In this document: piece by piece, positions 25,199 to 34,709 of the stretch
Numbering within the stretch: the first letter of the stretch is position 1
Layout of the letters: the number at the start of each line of letters is the position of its first letter
Origin: Acidimicrobiaceae bacterium
Lineage (GTDB): Bacteria > Actinomycetota > Acidimicrobiia > Acidimicrobiales > Aldehydirespiratoraceae
Length of the DNA: 64,000 bases
Assembly: GCA_026708645.1 (NCBI GenBank)
Contig: JAPOUM010000025.1
Span: forward strand, 45,475 to 109,474
Direction of reading: 5' to 3'
Notes under the pieces: model-generated
The model's input: the letters and a program-made list of their open reading frames with translations, nothing else
Databases searched by the model: none
What the model was told of the DNA's origin: nothing
Program-made: the position numbers and the translations under genes

Positions 25199-25887
25199 AG
25201 GCTGAGCAGTTCAGCAGCGGCCGCGCGCACCTGACGGTCTCGGTCGCTGCCGGCTTTGTGCAGAGCCGCCTCGACTTCGGGCCCTTCGAAAGGCGCCAGC
25301 GCCACCACGGCGCGTCGCCGCACCTCGGGCTTGTCGTCGAGCCCGGCCAGGATCGCCGGCAGTCCCGCAGGGTCAGAGATCGCGCCGAGCGCCGCGATCG
25401 CGGACTCTCGGCACAGTAGATCGCGGTGTTGCAGCGCCAGCCGCGACAGTGCCGCGAGCGTCGCGCCGGCGCTGTCGCGGTCTTGCTGATGACCGGCTGA
25501 GACCTTCTCGCCGCAGGCCCAGGCCGCGGCCTCGACCACGCCGCTGTCTTCGTCGTCGAGCAGAGCCGCGATCTTCTCCACAGCGATGTCGTCGCGCTCA
25601 GCGGCCAGTTCCAAACCTGTCAGCCGCACCGCGGGTTCAGGGTCTGCCAGCGCCTCGTGCAGTTCGGCGGCGGCCAGGTCTCGGGCTCGCTGCAGAGCCC
25701 TCAGCGCACTGCAGCGCACGACGGCTTCGCGGTCGCGGAGATGCGCCCGAGCTGTGTCCGTGTCGCCGCGGTGCCCGGCGAGCGCCGTCTCGCGCCGCCG
25801 TCTCGCGACCGCCTCCGAAGTGACCGCCTTCGGCTCGGTGTCGCCTGGCTCGGCCGCCTTCGGCTCGACTGCTCGGGATTCGGTCAC
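25195..25887 (-). CDS. HEAT-repeat protein
   Basis: GTG start at 25887, 230 aa. After a Glu/Ala/Lys-rich leader (1-35) come about six helical repeats of 28-32 aa with the pattern DREAVVRCSALRALQRARD, DPEPAVRLTGLELAA, DDEDSGVVEAAAWACGE, CRESAIAALGAI, DKPEVRRRAVVALAPF and DRDRQVRAAAAELL. This is a PBS-lyase/HEAT-type scaffold for protein contacts; no catalytic motif. It overlaps the 3' end of the MreB-like gene by 4 bp (convergent). Confidence 0.82.
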   Translation of the reverse strand: MTESRAVEPKAAEPGDTEPKAVTSEAVARRRRETALAGHRGDTDTARAHLRDREAVVRCSALRALQRARDLAAAELHEALADPEPAVRLTGLELAAERDDIAVEKIAALLDDEDSGVVEAAAWACGEKVSAGHQQDRDSAGATLAALSRLALQHRDLLCRESAIAALGAISDPAGLPAILAGLDDKPEVRRRAVVALAPFEGPEVEAALHKAGSDRDRQVRAAAAELLSL

Positions 25888-25920
25888 TTCTGGTCGCTTG
25901 GCGGCTCAAGCAGCAGCCGT

Positions 25921-26400
25921 TCAGGCGATGGCCTGCTCTAGCAGAAAGCCCGCCACCACCACGAGGAAGCCCACCAGAGCAGCCGTCGCGAAGCCGATCG
26001 CCACCACCAGGCCCGCCAGCGCCAGCAGCGCTGCGATTCGCTGCCACCACCGCGGATAGGCCTTGAGTCCCACCACCGGTTCGGGCACCGCCTGTCGTGC
26101 CAGACCCAGGGCTCGCAGCACCGCCACCAGAGAGATCCGCCGCCTGGGTCGCGCATCCCAAAGCGATCGCAGTCCGGCTCGAGCCGCCCGCAGCCCCCGG
26201 CCGCGGCGCCGCCCGCCGGTCACGGTTTCGCCGCCGGCCGGGCTCGATTCTTCGACGGCTTCGTCAGTTGTCTGCGATGCGTGCTCGTCTGTCTGCGATG
26301 CGTGCTCGTCGCTTCGAGGTCTGTCCCGGCTCGGGGTCAGGGTGGCTTCACCGGTGGTCGGAGTTGTCGCCATGGGCGCTACCTTGTTGCTTGACGCCAC
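25921..26400 (-). CDS. hypothetical membrane protein with polar N-terminus
   Basis: 159 aa from the GTG at 26400; ATG 26373 (150 aa) is an alternative. The N-terminal 75 aa are polar, with an in-frame duplication (DEHASQT twice). There is then a basic stretch (GGRRRGRGLRAARAGLRS) and a C-terminal hydrophobic pair of segments, RIAALLALAGLVVAIGFATA and ALVGFLVVVAGFLLEQAIA. No family is recognised. It is downstream of nothing obvious and is divergent from the S16 protease gene. Confidence 0.6.
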   Translation of the reverse strand: MASSNKVAPMATTPTTGEATLTPSRDRPRSDEHASQTDEHASQTTDEAVEESSPAGGETVTGGRRRGRGLRAARAGLRSLWDARPRRRISLVAVLRALGLARQAVPEPVVGLKAYPRWWQRIAALLALAGLVVAIGFATAALVGFLVVVAGFLLEQAIA

Positions 26401-26482
26401 CTGAATCGACGGCGCTCAAGTCAAGACGACTGGACGGTCCACCACGCTAGCTTCCACCCCGTCGACTCCGCCGCCTCCTCCT

Positions 26483-27607
26483 GTGCCGCGGCCCCGCTGG
26501 CGTGACGAAGACCCTTCTCCTCACAGTTCCAAGCGCTGGCGCCCGCTGCGATCCAAGTGGATAGCAGCGCTGTCGGCTCTGGCCGTTCTGACGACTGCTG
26601 TGACGCTGCTCAACATCGTCCCCGTCCGATGGTTCGGGCAGTTCCTGCCTGGCGAGGACGATCCTGTGGCCTTCCTGCCGGGCTCGGCCATCGCCTCGTC
26701 TCATTTGCTTGAGATAGAAGGCGCCGAAGTGTTCGACCCTGAGGGAGAGATCCTGGTCCTGACCGTCTCCATCGACAGTGATCTGGATCTGCTCGAATGG
26801 CTCAGAGCCGCAATCGACGACGACGTCGAATTGCACGACCGTCGGGGAGTCTTCGGCGACCGTTCCGAAACCGAGCAGCGCCAGTTCAACCGCCTGCAGA
26901 TGACCAACTCCATCGATTCGGCGACGATCGTCGCGCTGGAGCGGCTCGGCTTCGATGTCGCCGATTTCACCGGCGTGCAGTTCGTCGAAGTCCTCGAGGA
27001 CGGACCCTCGGTCGGAAGGCTCGAAGCAGGGGAGGTGATCCGAGCGATCAACGGCGAGCCGACCGACACGGTCGCTTCGCTGCGCGCGGTGCTGGCCGAA
27101 CTGCAGCCCGGTGACTCCGCAGTGGTGACCGTCGAGAGCCTTGACGGCGAGAATCGGCGAGACGTCGAGATAACCCTCGGCAGCCATCCCGAGCACGGCG
27201 GCCCGTTCATCGGCCTGGCGGGGATCACGGAGCGTGTCGAAGAGCGCCCGCTTCCTTTTGACGTGGGCCTCGACCTGGGTGCGGTGGGCGGGCCGTCGGC
27301 CGGCCTGGCCTTCACGCTGATCATGCTGGACGTGCTCACACCGGGTGAGCTCACCGCCGGCAAGCGGGTCGCTGTGACCGGCTCGATCAGAGTCGACGAG
27401 ACGGTCGGCGATGTGGGCGGTGTCGCCCAGAAGGCGGTGGCCGCCCGTCAGGCAGGCGCCGAGTTGATCATCGTGCCTGAAGCGTCGCTGGCCGAAGCTC
27501 GCGCGGCGGCGGGCGAAGTCGCTGTGGTGGGGGTGTCCACGCTGGGCGACGCTCTGCAGGCGCTTCGAGACATGGGCGGCCAAGCCCCGCAGCTTCCCGC
27601 CGGCTGA
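26483..27607 (+). CDS. PDZ plus Lon-like (S16) membrane-anchored protease, YlbL type
   Basis: GTG 26483, 374 aa. There is one N-terminal membrane helix (about 25-47), a PDZ domain around 150-235 (VEVLEDGPSVGRLEAGEVIR) and a C-terminal Lon proteolytic domain. The Ser/Lys dyad is Ser272 in GAVGGPSAGLAF and Lys317 in VGGVAQKAVAARQAGAE. There is no AAA+ domain, as in the actinobacterial/Bacillus YlbL group. It should act outside the membrane on exported or membrane proteins. It lies just upstream of UPF0182, a pairing also found in mycobacteria. Confidence 0.92.
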   Translation: MPRPRWRDEDPSPHSSKRWRPLRSKWIAALSALAVLTTAVTLLNIVPVRWFGQFLPGEDDPVAFLPGSAIASSHLLEIEGAEVFDPEGEILVLTVSIDSDLDLLEWLRAAIDDDVELHDRRGVFGDRSETEQRQFNRLQMTNSIDSATIVALERLGFDVADFTGVQFVEVLEDGPSVGRLEAGEVIRAINGEPTDTVASLRAVLAELQPGDSAVVTVESLDGENRRDVEITLGSHPEHGGPFIGLAGITERVEERPLPFDVGLDLGAVGGPSAGLAFTLIMLDVLTPGELTAGKRVAVTGSIRVDETVGDVGGVAQKAVAARQAGAELIIVPEASLAEARAAAGEVAVVGVSTLGDALQALRDMGGQAPQLPAG

Positions 27608-27649
27608 CCGCCTGAGACTTCTGACTCCCGCCGGCTGACCTCCTGAGAC
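27596..27649. repeat. 23-bp duplication across the S16 protease stop
   Basis: CCCGCCGGCTGACCGCCTGA at 27596, containing stop 27605-27607, recurs at 27627 with one change. The period is 31 bp. A third weak relative (GTCGGCTGACCTGCTG) follows near 27664. Confidence 0.75.
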
Positions 27650-27730
27650 CGGGGCTGCTCCTGTCGGCTGACCTGCTGCGGGGGTGACGCCGGCCCTCGC
27701 GGGCACGGCAAGGCGATAACGTGAGGCGCT

Positions 27731-30670
27731 GTGACTAACGCCTCTCCCGTGCCTGCCGGTGCCCGCGCCCGCTTCGGCACCAGAAGATTCCGTCTGATAG
27801 CCGTCCTGATAGCCGGCGGCTTGGTGGTGCTGTTGCTGTCGATGCGCGGCATCGCCCGCTTCTACACCGACTACCTGTGGTTCGACTCTCTGGACCGCAC
27901 CGACGTGTGGGGCCGCGTGCTTTTGGCCAGGGTGGTGCTGTTCGCGATATTCGCCGTCCTGTTCTTCATCCTGATTTGGATCAACCTGGCGATCGTCGAC
28001 CGTCTCAAGCCCGCCGTTCGCCCGCCCGGCCCCGAAGAGGAGATGCTCGGTCGCTTCAACGAGGTGCTCTCGACTCGCCCCCGCCTGTTCCGTCTGGGGG
28101 TGTCGGCGGTTTTCTCGCTGCTGGCGTCGTCGGGCGTGGCGAGCCAGTGGGAAGAGTGGCTGCTGTTCGTCAACAGCAAAGACTTCGGCATAACCGACCC
28201 GCTCTTCGACACAGACATCGGTTTCTATGTTTTCCGCCTGCCGTTCTTGACGTTCCTCGTCAGCTGGGCTTTCGCGGCTTTCATGATCATCCTCGTGGTG
28301 ACCGGCATCGCCCACTACGTGAACGGCGGCATCAGAGTCCAGGTGCCGCGCGGCACGCCCAGGGTCCTGCCGGCTGTGAAAGTCCACCTGTCGGCGATTC
28401 TGGCGGTGCTGGCCCTGGTGCGGGCCGCCGACTACTGGCTGTCGCGCTACGAGCTGACAGTGTCGGATCGCGGCGTGGTCGACGGCGCTCTCTACACCGA
28501 TGTCAACGCCAAGCTGCCCGCTCTCAATCTGCTGCTTCTGATCTCGCTGTTCGCGGCGGTTCTGCTGATCGTCAACCTGCGCCGCCGCGGCTGGGTGCTG
28601 CCGACGCTGGCCGTGGGACTCTGGGCTTTCACCGCTCTGGTGATGGGCAACATCTACCCGGCTTTCGTCCAGCGCTTCCAGGTGGATCCCAACACCACCG
28701 CCCGCGAGTCCGTCTACACCGCCGACAACATCGCGGCCACGCGAGCCGCCTACGCGATGGTGCCCGACAGCGACGTCGCCCTCGAAGTGTTCGACTACAG
28801 CGAGAACGCCAACCCCGATCAGCTGAGGGCCGCTTCTCAGACGATCCGCAACGCCAGGATCCTCGACCCCCTGACGCTCACCGACACTTTCGAGAAGGAT
28901 CAGGGCGAGCGGGACTTTTACCGGTTCCCGCAGGTGCTCGACGTCGACCGCTACGAAGTGGACGGCGAACTGACCCAGGTGGTCCTGGCCGCCCGAGAGC
29001 TGCGTCTCAGCGAGTTGGGATCATGGGAGCGCCAGCATGTGGCCATCACCCACGGATACGGGGTGGCCATCGCTCGGGCCAACGTCACCGACGTGCGCGG
29101 CAGCCCCGTGTTCATAGCAGGCGGCCTGCCCGTGGACGTCGACCCGGCGATCGACCTGGAGCTCGACGCGCCCCAGATATACGTCGGTGAGAACCTCGAG
29201 GGCTATTCGCTGGTGGGCGCCACCCGTGACGAGGTCGACTACGTGGACGGCCAAGGACGCGAGGAGCGGTTCCGCTACAAAGAGGCTGGCGGTGCCGGCG
29301 GCGTCGGCATGGGCTCGTTCGTGCGTCAAGCCGCTTTCGCGCTGCGCTTCGGCCAGCTCGACCCGCTGATCTCGAACTTCGTGGACGGTGACACCAGCAT
29401 CATCTACGTCCGCGACGCCCAAGACCGCGTCAAGAGCGTGGCGCCGTTCTTGGAGTTCGATTCCGACATCTACCCGGTGGTTTTCGACGGGCGCGTCCAT
29501 TACGTGGTCGACGCCTACACCACCACCGACCGCTATCCCTACTCCCAGAGCGCCGACGTCAGCGGCTTGGAGCTCGGCGCTGATCTGGCCGCGGGCGGCA
29601 GCAACTACATCCGCAACTCGGTCAAGGCCGTAGTCGACTCTTTCGACGGCGACGTGACGCTCTACGTGATGCCGATCGAGGATCCGATCGTCGAGGCGTG
29701 GCAGTCGGCCTTCCCGGATCTGTTCACCGATTTCTCGGAGATGCCCGAGGAGCTGCGCTCCCATCTGCGCTTCCCGACGGACCTGTTCACCGTGCAGACC
29801 AACATGTGGGCGTCGTATCAGGTGTCCGAGCCGGAGGCTTTGATCATCGGCACTGAGCGCTGGGCGGTTGCTCAAGACCCGGGCCGCAGCGTCCAAGCCG
29901 GCGGTATCGCCGAGGCGGTCATCGGCGAAGGCGGTCAGCTGACCAGGCGGGAGCGGCGTGTGCCGGCCTACTACTCGCTGATCCAGCTGCCCGGCGAGGA
30001 GCAGGCGTCGTTCGTGGCTCTGCGGTCGTTCGTGCCGGTGTCCGACGACGACAGCCGCAAAGAACTGACCGCGTTCATGGTGGGCGAGACGCGCCAGGAC
30101 GGCTCGTCGCGTCTGGTCTCCTATGAGATGTCGAACCTGCTGGCGCCAGGCCCGGCGATCGTGGCGTCGAACATCTCCACCAACCCCGAGATCAGCCGCG
30201 AGCTCACGCTGCTCAATGATCAGGGCTCACAGGTCGATTTCGGCGACATGCTGCTGCTGCCCGTTGAGGGGTCGGTGCTGTATGTGCGGCCCATGTATGT
30301 GCGCGCTCAGGGCACCCAGATCCCGCTGCTGGCGGGAGTGATCGCCTCGGTGGGCAACCGCACCGCCTTGGGCGACACTTTCGAGCAGGCGTTGGAGAAA
30401 CTGTATCCGGGCGCCGATTTCAGCGACTTGGTGTTGCCGCCGATAGCTACCGCCGGCGACGCGCCGGTAGCGGTCGACGAGGTTGCGGAACCCGCCGATG
30501 CCGCCAGTGCCGGCGCCGGCGAGTCCGACGACGCCCCGGCGCCGGATGCCCAGTTCGCAGAGTTGACCCCTGCGGAGACTCAGCGGCTGCTCGACGAGTT
30601 CGCCGAGCTGCGCCGCCGCCAAGACGAGATATTGGAGCGTCTGCTCAGCCAGGTGGACGACTCCAACTGA
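27731..30670 (+). CDS. UPF0182 family multi-pass membrane protein
   Basis: GTG 27731, 979 aa. Seven or so membrane segments lie in the first 310 aa, beginning FRLIAVLIAGGLVVLLLSMR, with the family text FYTDYLWFDSLDRTDVWGRV. A large extracytoplasmic part follows, with SVYTADNIAATRAAYAM, VDAYTTTDRYPYSQ and a conserved YVMPIEDPIVEAWQSAFP block. The length fits UPF0182 (950-1000 aa). Function unknown; found almost only in actinobacteria and cyanobacteria. The C-terminal 80 aa are acidic/Ala-rich, with a final coiled coil (LLDEFAELRRRQDEILERLL). Confidence 0.93.
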   Translation: MTNASPVPAGARARFGTRRFRLIAVLIAGGLVVLLLSMRGIARFYTDYLWFDSLDRTDVWGRVLLARVVLFAIFAVLFFILIWINLAIVDRLKPAVRPPGPEEEMLGRFNEVLSTRPRLFRLGVSAVFSLLASSGVASQWEEWLLFVNSKDFGITDPLFDTDIGFYVFRLPFLTFLVSWAFAAFMIILVVTGIAHYVNGGIRVQVPRGTPRVLPAVKVHLSAILAVLALVRAADYWLSRYELTVSDRGVVDGALYTDVNAKLPALNLLLLISLFAAVLLIVNLRRRGWVLPTLAVGLWAFTALVMGNIYPAFVQRFQVDPNTTARESVYTADNIAATRAAYAMVPDSDVALEVFDYSENANPDQLRAASQTIRNARILDPLTLTDTFEKDQGERDFYRFPQVLDVDRYEVDGELTQVVLAARELRLSELGSWERQHVAITHGYGVAIARANVTDVRGSPVFIAGGLPVDVDPAIDLELDAPQIYVGENLEGYSLVGATRDEVDYVDGQGREERFRYKEAGGAGGVGMGSFVRQAAFALRFGQLDPLISNFVDGDTSIIYVRDAQDRVKSVAPFLEFDSDIYPVVFDGRVHYVVDAYTTTDRYPYSQSADVSGLELGADLAAGGSNYIRNSVKAVVDSFDGDVTLYVMPIEDPIVEAWQSAFPDLFTDFSEMPEELRSHLRFPTDLFTVQTNMWASYQVSEPEALIIGTERWAVAQDPGRSVQAGGIAEAVIGEGGQLTRRERRVPAYYSLIQLPGEEQASFVALRSFVPVSDDDSRKELTAFMVGETRQDGSSRLVSYEMSNLLAPGPAIVASNISTNPEISRELTLLNDQGSQVDFGDMLLLPVEGSVLYVRPMYVRAQGTQIPLLAGVIASVGNRTALGDTFEQALEKLYPGADFSDLVLPPIATAGDAPVAVDEVAEPADAASAGAGESDDAPAPDAQFAELTPAETQRLLDEFAELRRRQDEILERLLSQVDDSN

Positions 30671-30686
30671 CTCCAACTGACTCCAA
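30661..30686. repeat. 10-bp tandem repeat across the UPF0182 stop
   Basis: CTCCAACTGA occurs at 30661 and 30671, with a partial third copy at 30681. The stop TGA at 30668-30670 is part of the first unit. Confidence 0.85.
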
Positions 30687-30761
30687 GGCGCACAGCAGTC
30701 GCGGGCGGAGCCGCGACCGATGCCGCGTTGCGGAGTGGTGTGCCAACCTCTAGGGTGTAGC

Positions 30762-30838
<77 letters not shown>

Positions 30839-30989
30839 ACCGCCGCTCGACTCGACCCTGATGCGTTGACGCGTTGACCTGGGAGCGTTGACTGGGGAGC
30901 GTCGTGCAGGTGACCCGGCCTCGCACCGGAACCGGCCGGCCTCACGGGATAGCGTGACAAGCGATGCACCCGCTAGCGAATGCCCGACG

Positions 30990-32735
30990 ATGACGGATCA
31001 CACCGACGACGAGATTCGCCGTCGGCTTCGTCTCGGGGAGGACAGCGCCTGGGAATTCAAGAGCGTCGAGTTCCGAGGGGACGCTGTGTCGAGTCGCCAA
31101 CGCGACACTTGGGCCGATGAGATCGCTGCTTTCGCCAATGCTCGAGGCGGTGTTCTGCTGCTCGGCGTGACCGATTCCGGCGACGTGCCAGGAATGTCGC
31201 GGCCCCAACTGGACGCGGTCGAGCGTCAAGTCATGGAGATCTGCAACGACTCCATCAAGCCGAAGCTCAGGATCGAGACGCACCGCCGAGAACTCGATGA
31301 TCGCTCGTTCCTGCTGATCTCGATTCCGCAAGGGGAAGCGCAATACGACAGCCCCGGCGGCAGCTTCGTGCGTGTCGGAAGCGCCAAGCAGCCCATGTCA
31401 CCCGACGAGCGGATGCGACTGGCGCAGCGCCGGGGTCAGGCGCGCTTCAGCGGATTCGACGAACAGACAGTCGCAGGCACCGGTTTCGCGACCCTCGACA
31501 AGGAGCTTTGGAAGCCCATGCTCAGTGCCGAGGGCTTGCGCGACCCCCAGCTGGGACTCGAGAAGCTCGGACTCTTGCGCGCCGACGCTCATGGCGCGTT
31601 GCGTGCCACTGTGGCGGGCGTCCTGACATGCACGCGTCAGCCCGGCGAGTTCATCGCAGGCGCAGAGATAGCCGCGGTCCGCTACAAGGGCGCCGACCGC
31701 GCCTCGGGGCAGGTTGACGCACAAGATATAGCGGGTCCGATCAACGAGCAGATCACCCAGGCGCTGGCTTTCGTGATGCGCAACATGTCCGTCGGGGCGC
31801 GCAAGGATCCGGCGCGCGTCGACCTGCCCGAATACAGCTCACAGGCGGTTTTCGAGGCTCTGGTGAACGCCGTCGTGCATCGCGACTACTCGATCACCGC
31901 CAGCAGAATCCGCTTGTTGATCTTCTCTGACCGCCTCGAGTTGCGATCACCTGGAGGGCTGCCCAACAACCTGACCGTGGAAAGCATGACGGAGCGGCAA
32001 GTGACCCGCAACCAGGCGCTCGCCTCGATCCTGGGCCGGGCGAGCGTCGGCAATGGCGCTGTCGAAGGCGCCGGAGGCCGGCAGCACTTCATGGAGCGGC
32101 GCGGCGACGGTGTCTCCATCATCTGTCGCGAGACCCGCGAACTGTCCGGCAAGGATGCACATTTCTGCGTCATCGATGACTCGGAACTGTGTCTCACTCT
32201 TCCCGCCGCCGCTGTCCATTCGGATCCTGCCACCGTTGTTGTCACGGTGCGAAGCGGCGGGTCTCAACTCGTCGGAGCGGACGTTCTGGCGTTGTTTCCC
32301 AACAACACCTGGAAACGTGCTCGCACCGACGGCGGCGGCGAGGCGCGTCTCGACCTTCACTCTGTGCATCTGCCCATGACGGTGTTCGTGGCTTGCGATG
32401 GTCATGCGGGTCATGTCGAGCGGGACTGGCTGCCGATGCAACGAGCGCTCGCGGTCGCATTGTCTCCCAAATTCGGGGGCGGTTCGGCGGTGTTCGCCGA
32501 GTCGACCGGCTGCCTGCCCGGGCTTTCCGGGCGGCTCAACCCGATTCTCGACACCAGCAACAGGACGTATCTCTACGCCTCCAATATCGCTGTCAACGGC
32601 GGACAGCAGCAGCCGGTCCCCTTCATCCCCGGTGAGGAGGAGTTGCACCTCACGGACGCGGACGGCAGATCGTTGATCGTGCGGATCACGGCTGTCGCGG
32701 GACGGTCGTCGCTGCTCGACTACAGCCCCGCTTGA
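30990..32735 (+). CDS. AlbA_2/Schlafen-type ATP-binding protein with C-terminal beta domain
   Basis: ATG 30990 (581 aa) is chosen; the frame is open upstream to 30888 but without family-like sequence. N-terminal AlbA_2 domain: SAWEFKSVEFRGDA, then EIAAFANARGGVLLLGVTDS and PGGSFVRVGSAKQPMSPDE. Next is a GHKL-like HATPase_c_4 region: FEALVNAVVHRDYSI and SPGGLPNNLTVESMT. The last 150 aa include VVVTVRSGGSQLVGADVLAL, a fold reminiscent of carboxypeptidase-regulatory Ig-like repeats. Relatives are annotated as putative regulators or helicase-related proteins, and some are defence genes. It sits next to initiator tRNA, a common insertion spot for mobile DNA. Confidence 0.8.
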   Translation: MTDHTDDEIRRRLRLGEDSAWEFKSVEFRGDAVSSRQRDTWADEIAAFANARGGVLLLGVTDSGDVPGMSRPQLDAVERQVMEICNDSIKPKLRIETHRRELDDRSFLLISIPQGEAQYDSPGGSFVRVGSAKQPMSPDERMRLAQRRGQARFSGFDEQTVAGTGFATLDKELWKPMLSAEGLRDPQLGLEKLGLLRADAHGALRATVAGVLTCTRQPGEFIAGAEIAAVRYKGADRASGQVDAQDIAGPINEQITQALAFVMRNMSVGARKDPARVDLPEYSSQAVFEALVNAVVHRDYSITASRIRLLIFSDRLELRSPGGLPNNLTVESMTERQVTRNQALASILGRASVGNGAVEGAGGRQHFMERRGDGVSIICRETRELSGKDAHFCVIDDSELCLTLPAAAVHSDPATVVVTVRSGGSQLVGADVLALFPNNTWKRARTDGGGEARLDLHSVHLPMTVFVACDGHAGHVERDWLPMQRALAVALSPKFGGGSAVFAESTGCLPGLSGRLNPILDTSNRTYLYASNIAVNGGQQQPVPFIPGEEELHLTDADGRSLIVRITAVAGRSSLLDYSPA

Positions 32736-32761
32736 TCTCACACAGCCCCGCTTGATCTCAC
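32722..32761. repeat. 20-bp perfect tandem duplication across the AlbA_2 gene stop
   Basis: ACAGCCCCGCTTGATCTCAC occurs at 32722-32741 and again at 32742-32761. Stop TGA 32733-32735 is within the first unit. Confidence 0.9.
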
Positions 32762-32974
32762 TCCAGCAACCTCGGACGAACCGGCACCCGAGAGCGCACG
32801 AATTTGCTCGAATTGGTGAGAGCAGTTCGTGCCGCAGCTGTGTCATTCCCGCTTGAGACCCGCGTGGTCTGAGGGGCGCTCGGGCCACTGCTGCGCCCCG
32901 TGCGGACACTCTTGGTTGCTTGATTCGCGTCGGATTCGCTCGGCCTGTCGCACTATCGGGGCTAGCTTTGTGCG

Positions 32975-33820
32975 GTGAGCGCTAAAGCGGTTTGGTTGAA
33001 CGGACGGATGGTCGATCCCGCAGAACCCCAGCTGCGAGTCGATGATCATGGCGTGATAGTCGGCGACGGCGTGTTCGAGACGCTGCTGGTGGTGCCCAGA
33101 GGGGACACGGCCATCGCCTTCGCGGTGCAGCGGCATCTCGACCGGCTGCGCCTATCGGCTGCGGCTCTGAGGCTCGAATGCCCGTGGAGCGACGCCGATC
33201 TGCGGGATGCCGTGAAGCAGTGCCTGCTGCGCGCCCCCGGAAGCGGGATCGTGCGGATCACCGTGACCAGCGGCGGGGGCGCCGTGGGCTCTAAGCGTGG
33301 CGCCGGACCCGGGTCGGTGATCGTGATCGCCGGCAACAATCCCGCGATATACGCTCCGGCCACGACGGTGGCGGTGGTGCCGTTCGCCCGCAACGAGCGC
33401 GGCGCCATGACAGGAGTCAAGACCACCTCCTACGCCGAGAACGTGCTGGCTTTGGAGGTGGCCCGGCGAAGGGGCGCTAGCGAAGCGATCTTCGCGGACA
33501 CTCAGGGCCGGGTGTCAGAAGGCACCGGGTCCAACATCTTCTGGTCGGACGGAGAGCGTCTGCACACTGCGCCATTGGACACCGGCTGCCTGGCCGGAGT
33601 GACCCGCGCTCTGATCATCGAGCACATGGACGTGGCCGAGACTCACCTGCCGGTGCGGGAGCTGCCGAACGTGACGGAAGCGTTCCTGGCGTCGACGACA
33701 CGGCTGGTGCAGTCGATCGGGCGCATCGACGACACCGACCTGCCGGTGGTGGACGGTCCGTCGACCGCCGCCGCGGCGGCGCTGCTGACAGGTCTGCTGT
33801 CCACCAACATCGACCCGTGA
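32975..33820 (+). CDS. class IV aminotransferase (4-amino-4-deoxychorismate lyase-like)
   Basis: GTG 32975, 281 aa. Opening AVWLNGRMVDPAEPQL, then GVIVGDGVFETLLVV; the PLP lysine is K149 in MTGVKTTSYAENVLALEVAR; and the phosphate-binding part is RVSEGTGSNIFW. The family includes PabC (making p-aminobenzoate for folate), BCAT and D-amino-acid transaminase. The short length and the SYAENVLA pattern fit PabC best, but BCAT-like function cannot be excluded. It lies 76 bp upstream of tadA. Confidence 0.87.
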   Translation: MSAKAVWLNGRMVDPAEPQLRVDDHGVIVGDGVFETLLVVPRGDTAIAFAVQRHLDRLRLSAAALRLECPWSDADLRDAVKQCLLRAPGSGIVRITVTSGGGAVGSKRGAGPGSVIVIAGNNPAIYAPATTVAVVPFARNERGAMTGVKTTSYAENVLALEVARRRGASEAIFADTQGRVSEGTGSNIFWSDGERLHTAPLDTGCLAGVTRALIIEHMDVAETHLPVRELPNVTEAFLASTTRLVQSIGRIDDTDLPVVDGPSTAAAAALLTGLLSTNIDP

Positions 33821-33896
33821 AGATCGTGAGAGCCGCCGTCGAGCCCGCAGCCCGGCACGAGACCGGAACCGACGCAGCCGAGACTCTCAAGAGACG

Positions 33897-34424
33897 ATGA
33901 CACATGCGGCCGACGGCCGACACGAGACCAAGAACGACGCGGCCGCCGCCGCGCCGGCGCCGATGACCGACGAAGAACTCATGGATCTCGCTCTGGCTGA
34001 GGCTCGGCTCGCTCCGTCCACCGGCGACGTGCCGGTCGGGGCGGTGGTGTGGCGCAGCGGCACAGTGCTGTCCAGTCGCCGCAACGAGCGTGAACACGCC
34101 AAAGACCCGACCGCCCACGCCGAGATCCTCGCCCTGCGAGACGCCGCGGCCGCACTGGGCGACTGGCGCCTCGACGGCGCCACAGTCGCGGTGACCCTGG
34201 AGCCGTGCCCGATGTGCGCGGGCGCGCTGCTGCAAGCCCGAGTGGCCCGAGTCGTCTACGGCGCCGCGGACCCCAAAGCCGGCGCCCTGGGATCGCTCTA
34301 CAACCTCGGCGCCGACCCTCGGCTCAACCACGAGTTCGAGACAAGGCACGGAGTGCGAGCCGCGGAATGCGCCGAACTGCTGCAGCAGTTCTTCAGGACG
34401 CTGCGCACGAGCCGCGCTGACTGA
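33897..34424 (+). CDS. tadA: tRNA adenosine(34) deaminase TadA
   Basis: ATG 33897 gives 175 aa; ATG 33963 would give 153 aa and the typical opening MTDEELMDLALAEARLA, and is a realistic alternative. The zinc deaminase core is complete: H74-A-E76 in AHAEILALRDA, and PCPMC with C104 and C107 in VTLEPCPMCAGALLQARVAR. The C-terminal DPKAGALGSLYNL is the tRNA-arginine contact region of the family. It makes inosine at the wobble position of tRNA-Arg(ACG). A tRNA-Ser gene follows, a common order in bacteria. Confidence 0.93.
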   Translation: MTHAADGRHETKNDAAAAAPAPMTDEELMDLALAEARLAPSTGDVPVGAVVWRSGTVLSSRRNEREHAKDPTAHAEILALRDAAAALGDWRLDGATVAVTLEPCPMCAGALLQARVARVVYGAADPKAGALGSLYNLGADPRLNHEFETRHGVRAAECAELLQQFFRTLRTSRAD

Positions 34425-34557
34425 TCCGGCTGGGCCTCAAGCTTCGCCCGTCAGGCGCCCGCCGCCGTCGGACCGGCGCCCGCCGCCGCGGCGAGCCTGC
34501 CCGCGGTTTCCGGCGTCCTCTGGCAGGACGGCGCATCGGGCAGATAGCCTCTGCTTC

Positions 34558-34644
34558 GGAGAGTTGCCAGAGCGGACGAATGGGGCGGCCTCGAAAGCCG
34601 TTGTGGCCTCCGGGTCACCATGGGTTCGAATCCCATACTCTCCG
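34558..34644 (+). tRNA. tRNA-Ser (CGA)
   Basis: 87 bases with acceptor GGAGAGT/ACTCTCC and discriminator G. The anticodon loop is CTCGAAA (anticodon CGA). A long variable arm (TGTGGCCTCCGGGTCACCA region) is typical of class II tRNA-Ser. T-loop GGGTTCGAATCCC. No encoded CCA. Confidence 0.95.
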
Positions 34645-34709
34645 CGCGATCAGAAAGCTGCGATAGCCCGGCCCGCCGACTGAGCTGGCTGTCGGTTAGC
34701 GTGTGGTCG

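Noticed and set aside
26447..28387. Minus-strand open frame (646 codons) opposite the S16 protease and UPF0182
   Set aside because: It spans two real genes and their gap, with a composition typical of antisense frames in GC-rich DNA.
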